A DNA stretch of 64,000 nt, from NCBI RefSeq assembly GCF_014837165.1, contig NZ_JACSPM010000004.1, positions 275,149-339,148 of the forward strand, given 5' to 3'. The notes under the pieces were generated by a model. That model had not been told where the DNA came from. It saw only the letters and a program-made list of their open reading frames with translations, and made no database searches. The stretch is from Microbacterium gallinarum (lineage in GTDB: Bacteria > Actinomycetota > Actinomycetes > Actinomycetales > Microbacteriaceae). The position numbers and the translations under genes are program-made. Positions within the stretch are counted from its first letter, which is position 1, and every line of letters starts with the position of its first letter. Shown here in pieces: positions 34,789 through 42,522 of the stretch.

Positions 34789-35743
34789 GTGACCGCGCAG
34801 CCCGCCCCTTTCCGCATCCGGGTCGATGACGCCGTGCTCGCAGACCTGCACGAACGGCTCGACCGGACCCGTCTGCTGCCCGACTCGCCTCGCAAGCCGT
34901 GGTCGGGCATGTCGGCCGCGTATCTGTCCGCACTGGTGCAGTCATGGCGCACATTCGACTGGCGGGCCCGTGAGGCGTGGCTGAACACGCATCCGCAGTT
35001 CGTCGTCGCGATCGGTGATGCCGACATCCACTTCGCGCACCTGCCGTCGTCGCGCGCGGATGCGCCCGCGCTGCTGGTGATGCACGGCTGGCCCCACACC
35101 TTCGCCCTGCAGCTCGATTTCGCGAAGCTGCTGCCCGACTTCCACGTCGTCGTTCCGAGCATTCCGGGTTTCGCGTTCTCGAGCCCGTACCGCGACGGCA
35201 CCATCGACGAGAGGCGACTCGCGTCGACGATGCACCGCCTGATGACCGAGGTGCTGGGCTACCGCTCGTACTCACCTACGGCGAGGACGTCTCGGCGAAC
35301 GTCAACGACCTCATCGCGTCGCGGCATCCTGAGGTCGTGGCCGGTGTCATCGCGACGCACGCGCACTTCCCGTCGTTAGCCGAGCGTGCCGAGCTCACCG
35401 ATCCCGACGAACGCGCGTTCTTCGCGCGCATCTCGGCGGATCATGATGAGCACGGCGCGTACGGTCATGCGCAGGCGACCCGGCCCGACACCCTGGCGGC
35501 AGCGCCCGCCCGTACTACGAGGGAGCCGACCAGGCCGCAGCGATCGATCCGGTGGAGGTTCCGGCCGCGGTCTTCATCCAGCGTCACGAAGGCGACTACC
35601 CCGAGTCCCTCGCCCGCTCCTTCTACCGGGATCTCCGCATGTTCGAGCGGCTCGAGGAAGGCGGCCACTTCACGGTCGCGGAGGTACCCGCCGCCATGGC
35701 CGCACGCGTGCGGTCTTTCGCTCAGGAGCTCGGCCTGCGCTGA
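34789..35743 (+). pseudogene. Frameshifted and internally shortened epoxide hydrolase
   Basis: Remnant of a microsomal-type epoxide hydrolase (alpha/beta fold, usually about 380 aa). Frame 1 from a GTG at 34789 encodes [20 protein letters not shown], the EHN domain, and [17 protein letters not shown] up to about 35270. The reading then continues in another frame from CTC at 35271 (LTYGEDVSANVNDLIASRHP ... HGAYGHAQATRP). It shifts again near 35510 to encode YYEGADQAAAIDPVEVPAAV ... RMFERLEEGGHF with the catalytic His, ending at 35743. The first junction behaves as a 1-nt deletion, and the central cap region is largely missing. A TAACGT -10 (34776-34781) still precedes the start. A sequencing error could explain one shift but not the missing middle. 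Confidence 0.88.
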
Positions 35744-35770
35744 GCATCGCGGTAGTCGGCGAGCGAGTCT

Positions 35771-35792
35771 CGATGGCCGATTCCGGCCATCG
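35771..35792. repeat. 8-bp inverted repeat in the gap after the epoxide hydrolase remnant
   Basis: CGATGGCC-GATTCC-GGCCATCG is perfect. GGCCGATTC recurs immediately downstream (35800-35808). It could be an operator for the next gene or a weak terminator. No gene occupies 35744-35849. Confidence 0.45.
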
Positions 35793-35849
35793 GACAGTTG
35801 GCCGATTCGCGCGACGCGACGAGGGCGTCCTCGCCGGTTGACTCGAGCC

Positions 35850-36719
35850 ATGACTGGACTCGTGTTCTCCACCCACCGTGCTGCGGCGGTCTTCGGCCGC
35901 CCCGTCGCGGGCACCGCCGAGGGGCTGAGGCCCTCTGCTGGCCCGCCTGCGGCGCTGCCCGACAGTGTGTTCTCATTGGACGCCCGACTGAACGGACCTC
36001 GTCGCTCTGCGAATGGCGGATTCGCCGCCGGCACGATCGCCCGGCACGTCGACGCCGATGTGGTCACCGTCGTGCTGCGGCGTCCGATCCCGCTCCGGCG
36101 TCTGCTCGTCGCGCGTCGCGACGGTGGGGGCGGGATCCTCATCCATGCCGGGCGCCGGGTCGTCGCCGAGGCTCGTCCGGGTGCCCTGGCCGAAACCGGC
36201 ATCCCCGCCCCGCCCTCCTTCAACGAGGCGCTGGCGGCTCGCGACGCGCACCCGCTCGCCGGGCTGCGGCATCCGCTCTCCGACTGCGTGGTCTGCGGGC
36301 CACGTCGCGCCGACGGCATGCACGTCACACCCGGATTCGCGCCGGGTCGTCCCGAGCTGCTGGCCGCACCGTGGATCGTGGGGAGCCGCGACTCTGTGGG
36401 CGGTGCCGCTCCGTTCCCCGCCGTGTGGGCGGCGATGGACTGCGCGAGCTATCCCGCGGCGGCCCTGCGCGATCGCGAGCTGTGCCTGCTCGGCACCATG
36501 ACGGCGGAGGTCGAGCGGCGTCCGCGGGTGGGGGAGCAGCTGGTCGTCCACAGCTGGACCCGCGCGCACGAAGGACGGCGCTACGAGACCTCGGTCGCGC
36601 TGACGGATGCGGCGGGCGAGATCGTGGCGAGGGCGGATGCGACCTGGATCGCGCTGCGCCATCAGGGTCTGCACGCTCTCCGCATGCGCCGCGGGCACGG
36701 GGCGCGTGTTCCATACTGA
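35850..36719 (+). CDS. Hotdog-fold thioesterase-like protein with CxxCGP motif
   Basis: Protein of 289 aa; the function is inferred only by fold. The segment SDCVVCGPRRADGMHVTPGF (residues about 146-165) is the 'CxVCGP...DGL' motif that opens a hotdog domain in many actinobacterial and proteobacterial thioesterase-like proteins. The following VWAAMDCASYPAAAL, LLGTMTAEVERRPRVGEQLV and YETSVALTDAAGEIVARADATWIAL are its strands. Residues 1-145 look like a second, degenerate hotdog half. The ATG at 35850 is preferred because the frame upstream belongs to the broken epoxide hydrolase. It ends 4 bp before the alpha/beta hydrolase-LuxR gene, whose promoter lies inside its last codons. Confidence 0.75.
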   Translation: MTGLVFSTHRAAAVFGRPVAGTAEGLRPSAGPPAALPDSVFSLDARLNGPRRSANGGFAAGTIARHVDADVVTVVLRRPIPLRRLLVARRDGGGGILIHAGRRVVAEARPGALAETGIPAPPSFNEALAARDAHPLAGLRHPLSDCVVCGPRRADGMHVTPGFAPGRPELLAAPWIVGSRDSVGGAAPFPAVWAAMDCASYPAAALRDRELCLLGTMTAEVERRPRVGEQLVVHSWTRAHEGRRYETSVALTDAAGEIVARADATWIALRHQGLHALRMRRGHGARVPY

Positions 36720-36723
36720 ACAC
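36706..36723 (+). promoter_or_regulatory. Inverted repeat GTGTTC-N6-GAACAC over the -10 of the LuxR-fusion gene
   Basis: The perfect arms (7 bp if the flanking C36705/G36724 are included) surround CATACT, which is positioned as a -10 six nt before the GTG at 36724. It also spans the stop codon of the upstream gene. It is a good candidate autoregulatory site for the LuxR-type domain. Confidence 0.5.
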
Positions 36724-37782
36724 GTGGACGGCACCTCGACGACCCGGCACGCATGGTCGGGATCCGACGATGTCGCCTGGACCGAACTCGGAGAGGGAGA
36801 GCCGCTCCTGCTCGGCGGCTGGTGGATGAGTCACCTCGTCCACGACCTCGAGTACGAGCCGATCCGCCACTTCATCGAGACGCTGGCGGGCAGTCGGCGG
36901 GTGATCCGGATGGACCCGCCCGGCACCGGCCTCACGCGGTCGCCGCGGGGTGCGATCACAGTCGCGCGCCATGTCGACGCACTCACCGCCGTGCTCGACG
37001 CCGCGGGCGTCGACGCGGCGACCGTGCTGGCGGGGTCGTCGGGCGCTCCCGTCGCGATCGAGTTGGCCGCGCGGCATCCCGACCGCGTGGATCGCATGAT
37101 CCTCTCTGGCGCCTACCTGCGCGGCACCGACATCGCCCCGCAGGCCGACCGCGACGCGCTCGTCGATCTCGTGCGGAGGAGCTGGGGTGTGGGCGGCAGG
37201 GTCATGTCGGACGTGTTCTTCCCCGATGCGACGCCCGACGAGCAGCACGCCTACCTGCGACATCAGCGGGCGAGCGGCTCGTCCGAGGCCGCCGCGGCCG
37301 CGCTGGCCGAGGTCTACGCCATCGACGCGAGCGCGGCCGCCGGTGCGGTGCGTGCGCCGACCCTCGTGATGCACCGCCGCGGCGATCGCGCGATCCCGCT
37401 CCCGCTCGGGGCCGGCACGGCGGCGGCGATCCCCGGCGCGGAGCTCCGCATCCTCGACGGCACCGCGCACCACCCCTGGCACGGCGACAGCCGCGCTCTG
37501 CTGCAGCACGCGCTCGCCTTCGCCGGCGTCGATCCGTCGGAGCTCGCAGCGATGCGATCACCGGGGGAGAGCGGCGGCGCACCGCGCGGCGAGGGTCCGA
37601 TCTCGGCCCGCGAGCGTCAGGTCCTGCTGCTCGTCGCCCGAGGCCGCACCGACGCGCAGATCGCCGACGAGCTGTTCCTCAGCGTCCACACCGTCCACCG
37701 TCACGTGGCGAACGCCCGGCAGAAGCTCGGGGTCTCCTCCCGCGCGGCGGCAGCCGCATGGGTCACGGCGCACCCGGACTGA
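36724..37782 (+). CDS. Alpha/beta hydrolase fused to a C-terminal LuxR-type DNA-binding domain
   Basis: One-component regulator of 352 aa. Residues about 8-265 form an alpha/beta hydrolase fold: RMDPPGTGLTRSP, the nucleophile elbow LAGSSGAPVAIEL (Ser about 101), acid region LVMHRRGDRAIPL and His region LDGTAHHPWHG. Residues about 285-350 are a LuxR helix-turn-helix, ISARERQVLLLVARGRTDAQ then HTVHRHVANARQKLG. The hydrolase part may act as a ligand sensor rather than an enzyme, by analogy with hydrolase-derived receptors; this is inference. The GTG at 36724 directly follows a palindrome, suggesting leaderless, self-regulated expression. Likely targets are itself and the adjacent hotdog gene. 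Confidence 0.9.
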   Translation: MDGTSTTRHAWSGSDDVAWTELGEGEPLLLGGWWMSHLVHDLEYEPIRHFIETLAGSRRVIRMDPPGTGLTRSPRGAITVARHVDALTAVLDAAGVDAATVLAGSSGAPVAIELAARHPDRVDRMILSGAYLRGTDIAPQADRDALVDLVRRSWGVGGRVMSDVFFPDATPDEQHAYLRHQRASGSSEAAAAALAEVYAIDASAAAGAVRAPTLVMHRRGDRAIPLPLGAGTAAAIPGAELRILDGTAHHPWHGDSRALLQHALAFAGVDPSELAAMRSPGESGGAPRGEGPISARERQVLLLVARGRTDAQIADELFLSVHTVHRHVANARQKLGVSSRAAAAAWVTAHPD

Positions 37783-37838
37783 CCGCTGGTGCCGGCTGTC
37801 CGCTGGGGTGCGCCGGTAGGCGGGCGGGCTGCCGCGTC

Positions 37839-39890
37839 TCAGGCGACGAGGCCGCGGCGCTCGAGGAGAGGCCGGATGTCGGCATCCCGCCCACGGAAGT
37901 CGCGGTAGGCCTCGAGCGGATCCTTCGACCCGCCGACCCCGAGCAGGCGCTGACGGAACCGGTCGCCGTTGTCGCGCGTCAGGCCGCCGTTCTCACGGAA
38001 CCACTCGACCGTGTCGGCGTCGAGCACCTCGCTCCAGATGTAGGAGTAGTAGCCCGCGCTGTACCCGCCGGAGAACACGTGCGCGAAGTACGTCGACGAG
38101 TAGCGCGTCGGCACAGCGGGGTTGTCGAGGCCGATGTCGGCAAGGGCGGCTGCCTCGAAAGACGCCACATCGATGTCGGCCGTCGCCTGCTCCGACGTCA
38201 GCGAGTGCCACGCCTGGTCGATCCAGGACGCGGCCAGGTACTCACTGGTCGCGAAGCCCTGGTTGAACGCCTCTGACGCGTGCAGCTTCTCGACGACCTC
38301 CGCAGGCAGCGGCTCGTCGGTGTCGACGTGGCGGGCGTAGGCGTCGAGGATCTCGGGCCAGTAGATCCACATCTCGTTGACCTGGCTGGGGAACTCGACG
38401 AAGTCGCGGAACACGTTCGTGCCGGCGAAGTGCGGGTACGTCACGGTCGCGAACAGCCCGTGGAGGGCGTGTCCGAACTCGTGGAAGAGCGTCGTGACCT
38501 CGTCGAGGGTCAGCAGAGACGGCGTGCCGGGCGCCGGCTTGGGAACGTTCAGGTTGTTCACCACGATGGGCCGCGTGCCGCGCAGGGCCGACTGCGAGAC
38601 GATGGAGTTCATCCACGCGCCGCCGCGCTTGGTGTCGCGCGTGTAGAGGTCGAGGATGAACAGCCCCAGCTCGCTGCCGTCGGCGTTGTGCAGCTCGAAG
38701 ACACGCGCGTCGGGGTGGTAGGCGGGGATGTCGGGCCGTTCTGCGAACGTCACGCCGTAGAGATCGGTGGCGGCGCGGAACACGCCGTCCTGCAGCACCC
38801 GCTCGGCCTCGAACCAGGGGCGCAGCGCGCTGCGATCGAGGTCGTACTCGGCGGCGCGCACCTTCTCGGTGTAGAACGCCCAGTCGTGCGCCGCGAGCGT
38901 GAACGGCTCGAGCTCGGCGTCGACGATCGCCTGGAGGGCGGCCTGCTCCTTGGCGACGTTGCGCGCTGCCGGCACAGCGAGCCGGCGGAGCAGGTCGTGT
39001 ACGGCCTCGGGTGATCCGGCGGTCTCGTCGGAGGTGATGTACGCGGCGTGGGTGTCGTAGCCGAGCAGCGCGGCGCGCTCGGCACGCAGGCGCACGATCT
39101 CGAGCAGCACGGCGCGGTTGTCGTGATCGTTGCCGCGCGATCCGCGCGCGCGCGAGGCATCGAGGATCCGCCTGCGGCTGTCGCGGTCGGTCAGTGAGGA
39201 GAGATACGGATGCCCCGTGAACAGCGTCAGGGTCACGACCCACTTGCCCTCGAGTCCTCGGTCCGCAGCAGCCTGGGCGGCTGCCGAGAGCTCACCCTCG
39301 GTGAGACCGTCGAGCTCCGCGACGCTGTCGAAGACCACGGCGAGGTCGTTCGTGTCGTTCAGGAGGTTCTTCTCGAACGACGTCGTCAGGGTCGACAGGC
39401 GCTGGTTGAGAGCGGTGAGGCGTTCCTTGGCGGCGTCGTCGAGCGCGGCACCGGCATGGGTCATCTCGCGGAAGTGGCGCTCGACGAGATAGCGCTGCTC
39501 AGGCCCGAGGCCGAGGGAGTCGAGCTGATCGTGCACGGTCTTGATGCGCCAGTAGAGCTGCGCGTCGAGCTGGATCGAGTCCTGATGCGCCGACATCAGC
39601 GGGGCGAGCTCCTCCTCGATCGCCTGGATGTCGGGCGTCGCGTCGGCGGACGACACCGTGTAGAACGTGCGGGCCACGTCGCCGAGAAGCCTTCCGCTCT
39701 CCTCGAGCGGCAGGAGGGTGTTCTCGAAGGTCGGCACCGAGCGCACCCGCGTGATGTTCGCGATCTCGCGCGTGTGCTCCTCGAACGCCGCCTGGAAGGC
39801 GGGCAGGTAGTGCTCCGGCCGGATCGCCGTGTAGTCAGGCAGACCGTAGGGGAGCGTGGCGGGAGAGAGCAGCGGGTTCTCGTTGGGCAT
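37839..39890 (-). CDS. dcp: M3 family zinc metallopeptidase (peptidyl-dipeptidase Dcp/oligopeptidase A-like)
   Basis: Cytosolic oligopeptidase of 683 aa that degrades short peptides. The zinc motif TTLFHEFGHALHGL (HExGH, about residue 470) and the third ligand Glu in the following helix are present. GGYSAGYYSYIWSEVLDADT near the C-terminus is the conserved substrate-binding stretch of the M3 family. The N-terminus NPLLSPATLPYGLPDYTAIRP matches Dcp/OpdA proteins. The start at 39890 follows a TAGGCT -10 by 7 nt without Shine-Dalgarno, so it is leaderless; the longer frame to 39953 would cross the promoter. It is divergent from the repressor-MFS operon, sharing the TTGCAAAG-rich control region. 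Confidence 0.95.
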   Translation of the reverse strand: MPNENPLLSPATLPYGLPDYTAIRPEHYLPAFQAAFEEHTREIANITRVRSVPTFENTLLPLEESGRLLGDVARTFYTVSSADATPDIQAIEEELAPLMSAHQDSIQLDAQLYWRIKTVHDQLDSLGLGPEQRYLVERHFREMTHAGAALDDAAKERLTALNQRLSTLTTSFEKNLLNDTNDLAVVFDSVAELDGLTEGELSAAAQAAADRGLEGKWVVTLTLFTGHPYLSSLTDRDSRRRILDASRARGSRGNDHDNRAVLLEIVRLRAERAALLGYDTHAAYITSDETAGSPEAVHDLLRRLAVPAARNVAKEQAALQAIVDAELEPFTLAAHDWAFYTEKVRAAEYDLDRSALRPWFEAERVLQDGVFRAATDLYGVTFAERPDIPAYHPDARVFELHNADGSELGLFILDLYTRDTKRGGAWMNSIVSQSALRGTRPIVVNNLNVPKPAPGTPSLLTLDEVTTLFHEFGHALHGLFATVTYPHFAGTNVFRDFVEFPSQVNEMWIYWPEILDAYARHVDTDEPLPAEVVEKLHASEAFNQGFATSEYLAASWIDQAWHSLTSEQATADIDVASFEAAALADIGLDNPAVPTRYSSTYFAHVFSGGYSAGYYSYIWSEVLDADTVEWFRENGGLTRDNGDRFRQRLLGVGGSKDPLEAYRDFRGRDADIRPLLERRGLVA

Positions 39891-39897
39891 GGCGTAC

Positions 39898-39903
39898 AGC
39901 CTA
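39898..39903 (-). promoter_or_regulatory. -10 element TAGGCT, leaderless dcp promoter
   Basis: On the minus strand TAGGCT ends 7 nt before the dcp ATG. It is 29 bp from the first TTGCAAAG repeat, so the divergent repressor might also affect dcp. Confidence 0.5.
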
Positions 39904-39931
39904 GTCAGGACGACTGCCGATGCCGCCATTC

Positions 39932-39990
39932 CTTTGCAAATAGTCCGTTGCAAAGAAACACTTGCAAAGAAGTCTTTGCATGGCTACTCT
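39932..39990 (+). promoter_or_regulatory. Promoter with four TTGCAAAG/CTTTGCAA boxes upstream of the repressor-MFS operon
   Basis: Boxes lie at 39932-39939 (CTTTGCAA), 39948-39955 and 39962-39969 (TTGCAAAG), and 39974-39980 (CTTTGCA), forming two inverted pairs. The third box contains the -35 TTGCAA (39962-39967), with a 17-bp spacer to -10 TACTCT (39985-39990). The ATG at 39997 would be at the transcript 5' end. This AT-rich island stands out from the GC-rich surroundings. Confidence 0.7.
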
Positions 39991-39996
39991 GAACGC

Positions 39997-40635
39997 ATGG
40001 CAGAGAACGAGACCAGCGACCAGGCCGAGGCCATGGCCCGGGCCGAGCAGCGCCACAACGAGGACCGTGTTCTCGACTCAGGTGCTCTTCGGGCGCTGGC
40101 GCACCCGCTTCGCGTCAAGATCTACGACATCCTCAGCCAGTACGGCCCGCAGACCGCGAGCTCCCTGGCCGAGCGGCTGGGGGAGTCGAGCGGCGCCACC
40201 AGCTATCACCTGCGCGCGCTCGCCAAGCACGACCTCATCCAGGAGGCCGCCGACCGCGGCACGGGCCGCGAGCGCTGGTGGGAGCGTCCCATCGGCGGAG
40301 TCTCGTTCGCGAGCCCCGACGCCATGACGACCCCCGCCGGCCGCGCGGCCACGCAGGTCGTGATGACCGAGTTCCTGCGCAACCGCAACGACCAGCTCCT
40401 CGAGTTCGTCAACCGCGGCATCGGCGGTGAAGACGCGATGTGGCAGGAGGGGACGCTGATCTCCACCGCCACCGCCCGGCTCACGCCCGAGCAGAGCAAG
40501 GAGCTCGCGCTCAAGATCATGGCCCTGATCGATGAGGCCGTGGACAACTACCGCAATCAGAGCGGCGAGAACGTGCGGCCGGTCACCATCCGCGCCGACC
40601 TCTTCCCGCTCCCCGAAATTGGAGGACAGTCATGA
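39997..40635 (+). CDS. ArsR-like winged-helix transcriptional regulator controlling an MFS exporter
   Basis: Repressor-type protein of 212 aa. The winged helix covers residues about 25-100: [20 protein letters not shown], then the helix-turn-helix [20 protein letters not shown] and the wing [13 protein letters not shown]. The C-terminal 110 residues are helical ([20 protein letters not shown]) and probably form the ligand/dimer domain. It has no Cys metal site. It is the first gene of a three-gene operon, each junction an ATGA overlap. The four TTGCAAAG boxes covering its promoter are the likely operator. The co-encoded MFS permease suggests it responds to a toxic compound. Confidence 0.92.
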   Translation: MAENETSDQAEAMARAEQRHNEDRVLDSGALRALAHPLRVKIYDILSQYGPQTASSLAERLGESSGATSYHLRALAKHDLIQEAADRGTGRERWWERPIGGVSFASPDAMTTPAGRAATQVVMTEFLRNRNDQLLEFVNRGIGGEDAMWQEGTLISTATARLTPEQSKELALKIMALIDEAVDNYRNQSGENVRPVTIRADLFPLPEIGGQS

Positions 40636-40841
40636 CCGCTCTCACTGCATCGCACGCCGTCGTCCGCGCCACCGGATTCGAGCGGATGCTGCTGACCACC
40701 GCCGCCGGCCTCGACCGCTTCGTCGCGACCCGCGTCGAGCGTCGCGGCACGACCGACGGCCCCCGTGTCGCGCAGACCGCCGCCGGCGACACCCGCTCGG
40801 ACGCCCTGGCCATGGGCGCCGTGGGGATGCTCCCGCGATGA
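40632..40841 (+). CDS. Small hypothetical protein (69 aa) translationally coupled between repressor and MFS genes
   Basis: Unrecognised 69-aa protein. Its ATG overlaps the repressor stop (ATGA) and its stop overlaps the MFS ATG (ATGA), so ribosomes could pass through all three genes. That double coupling is the main reason to accept it as real. The first half ([20 protein letters not shown], then [13 protein letters not shown]) looks like an amphipathic helix with clustered Arg. The second half is low-complexity and probably disordered. There is no Cys, signal peptide or membrane segment. It might modulate the transporter or regulator, but nothing in the sequence proves it; a mere translational bridge is the alternative. 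Confidence 0.72.
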   Translation: MTALTASHAVVRATGFERMLLTTAAGLDRFVATRVERRGTTDGPRVAQTAAGDTRSDALAMGAVGMLPR

Positions 40842-42265
40842 CCGACACCGTGGGCACCGCGGACCAGACCGAGGGGGCCGGGCGCAAGGGCCGGCCCCCT
40901 CAGCCCGTCGCCTCATCGGGCGGCCGACCCGCCGCGAAGCCCCGGCTGGGCGCCGACTTCGGCAAGCTCTGGACGGCGGCAGCCTTCAGCAACCTCGCCG
41001 ACGGAGTGGGCCGCGTAGCCGTTCCGCTCATCGCCACGACGCTCACCCGCGACCCCCTCGCGATCGCCGCACTCGGTGCGCTGGCGTTCGTGCCGTGGCT
41101 CGTGTTCGGCCTGCCCGCCGGGATGATCGTCGACCGCTACGACCGCCGGCGCATCATGGCGCTCGCCAACGCACTGCGCGGTCTGGCGGCCGTCGGGCTC
41201 GCGGTCCTCACGGTCACGGGCGCGCTCGACATCTGGTGGCTCTTCGCCGCGACCCTCGTGTTCGGCTTCGGCGAAACGCTGTTCGACAACGCCACGAACG
41301 CGATCGTCCCGTCGCTCGTCGAGCGGCGCTCCCTCGACCGCGCGAACGGATTCCTGCAGGCCGCGCAGATCACGATCGACAACTTCATCGCCACGCCGAT
41401 CGGCGGCGTGCTGTTCGCCGTATCACTGGCGCTCCCGCTCTGGGTGGGCGCGGCCGGCTACCTGATCCCCATCGCCCTCGCCGTGATGCTGCCGCTGTCG
41501 GCCGCCCGTCCGCTGCGCGACGCCCCGGCTGCACAGCGGCAGGACGCCCCGGAGCCGGCGGCTGCCGTCGTCGCCGGCGAACCGCTCGCTGCAGCCGAAG
41601 GCCTCGCCGAGCAGGCTGCCGAGCAGGCTGGGGCGGCCGCCCCGTCGACGCCCGGTGTGAGCGTCTCCGCCCGCGAGGCGATCTCCTACCTGTGGCACCA
41701 CCGCTTCCTGCGGTCGATGGTGGTCTTCACCTCGGTCGTCGGCTCGGCATTCTCATTCGCCCAGGCCCCCACCATCCTCTATTTCCTCGACGAGCTCGCC
41801 GTCGCGCCGGCCGCCATCGGTCTCGTGACCGCCGGTATCGGACTCGGCGCCCTCGCCGGCTCGCTCGTCGCGTCCACGCTGGTCGAGCGCTTCGGCCGCG
41901 GTCCGGTCATGCTCGGCGCGAACATCGTGGCCGCGGCATCCCTCGCCGCTGTGTGGGCGGCACCCGAGGTCGTGACCGGCACGATCGCCTACGGCCTCAT
42001 GGCGTGTGCGGTCTCGGTGTGGAACGTGCCGTGGGGCGCCCTGCGCCAAGCCATCGTGCCGGGCCACCTGTTCGGCCGGGTGCTCGGGATCATCCGCACG
42101 TTCACGTGGGGGCTGTTCCCGTTCGCCACGCTGCTCGGCGGCTGGGTGGCGCGCTACGACCTGCGTCTGCCCTATGTGATCGCCGCGGTGGCGACGCTGC
42201 TCGCCGCACTCGTCGCGTCGAAGCTGCTCCTCGAGGCGTCGAAGCACAGCGAGCCCGAGGAGTGA
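40838..42265 (+). CDS. MFS transporter, probable drug/toxin exporter
   Basis: Major facilitator protein of 475 aa with about 12 hydrophobic segments. It belongs to the group resembling enterobactin exporter EntS and macrolide exporter Mef. [20 protein letters not shown] is the first transmembrane helix, and [20 protein letters not shown] carries the loop 2-3 motif A (G-x-x-x-D-R-x-x-R-R). The central cytosolic loop (residues about 225-285) is Ala/Glu/Pro-rich. [24 protein letters not shown] is the second-half motif. It is the third gene of the coupled operon and thus presumably induced when the repressor is relieved. The substrate is not deducible. Confidence 0.92.
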   Translation: MTDTVGTADQTEGAGRKGRPPQPVASSGGRPAAKPRLGADFGKLWTAAAFSNLADGVGRVAVPLIATTLTRDPLAIAALGALAFVPWLVFGLPAGMIVDRYDRRRIMALANALRGLAAVGLAVLTVTGALDIWWLFAATLVFGFGETLFDNATNAIVPSLVERRSLDRANGFLQAAQITIDNFIATPIGGVLFAVSLALPLWVGAAGYLIPIALAVMLPLSAARPLRDAPAAQRQDAPEPAAAVVAGEPLAAAEGLAEQAAEQAGAAAPSTPGVSVSAREAISYLWHHRFLRSMVVFTSVVGSAFSFAQAPTILYFLDELAVAPAAIGLVTAGIGLGALAGSLVASTLVERFGRGPVMLGANIVAAASLAAVWAAPEVVTGTIAYGLMACAVSVWNVPWGALRQAIVPGHLFGRVLGIIRTFTWGLFPFATLLGGWVARYDLRLPYVIAAVATLLAALVASKLLLEASKHSEPEE

Positions 42266-42272
42266 GCGCCGA

Positions 42273-42521
42273 TCAGCCGAAGCCGTCCTCGGGGTCGTTG
42301 CGCGCGACGGCCTGACCGTTGTCGTCGAGCGACACGATGATGCCGGTGTCGAGCTCGGCGATCGGCCTCCCCTCGAGCCAGGTCAGCGTCCATCGGGGGC
42401 GCGGCTGACCGAGCTGATCGACCGGGATCGTGGCGTCGACCGCCTCGATCCCGGTCCGCAGCGCAGCCGGGACGGACTTGGGGGGCTCGTCGCCCGACGT
42501 CCAGCGTGTGCCGAGCTGCAT
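42273..42521 (-). CDS. Hypothetical protein, 82 aa, in operon with valS
   Basis: No family recognised. It starts one base after the valS stop (TGACATG), so translation is likely coupled. Readable features are SVPAALRTGIEAVDATIPVD, the RPRWTLTWLEGRPIAELDTG strand-like region and an acidic end (NDPEDGFG). There is no membrane segment or Cys. It converges on the MFS gene, 7 bp away. Good third-position GC bias and the tight valS junction support a real gene. No functional link to valS can be shown from sequence. Confidence 0.75.
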   Translation of the reverse strand: MQLGTRWTSGDEPPKSVPAALRTGIEAVDATIPVDQLGQPRPRWTLTWLEGRPIAELDTGIIVSLDDNGQAVARNDPEDGFG

Positions 42522-42522
42522 G

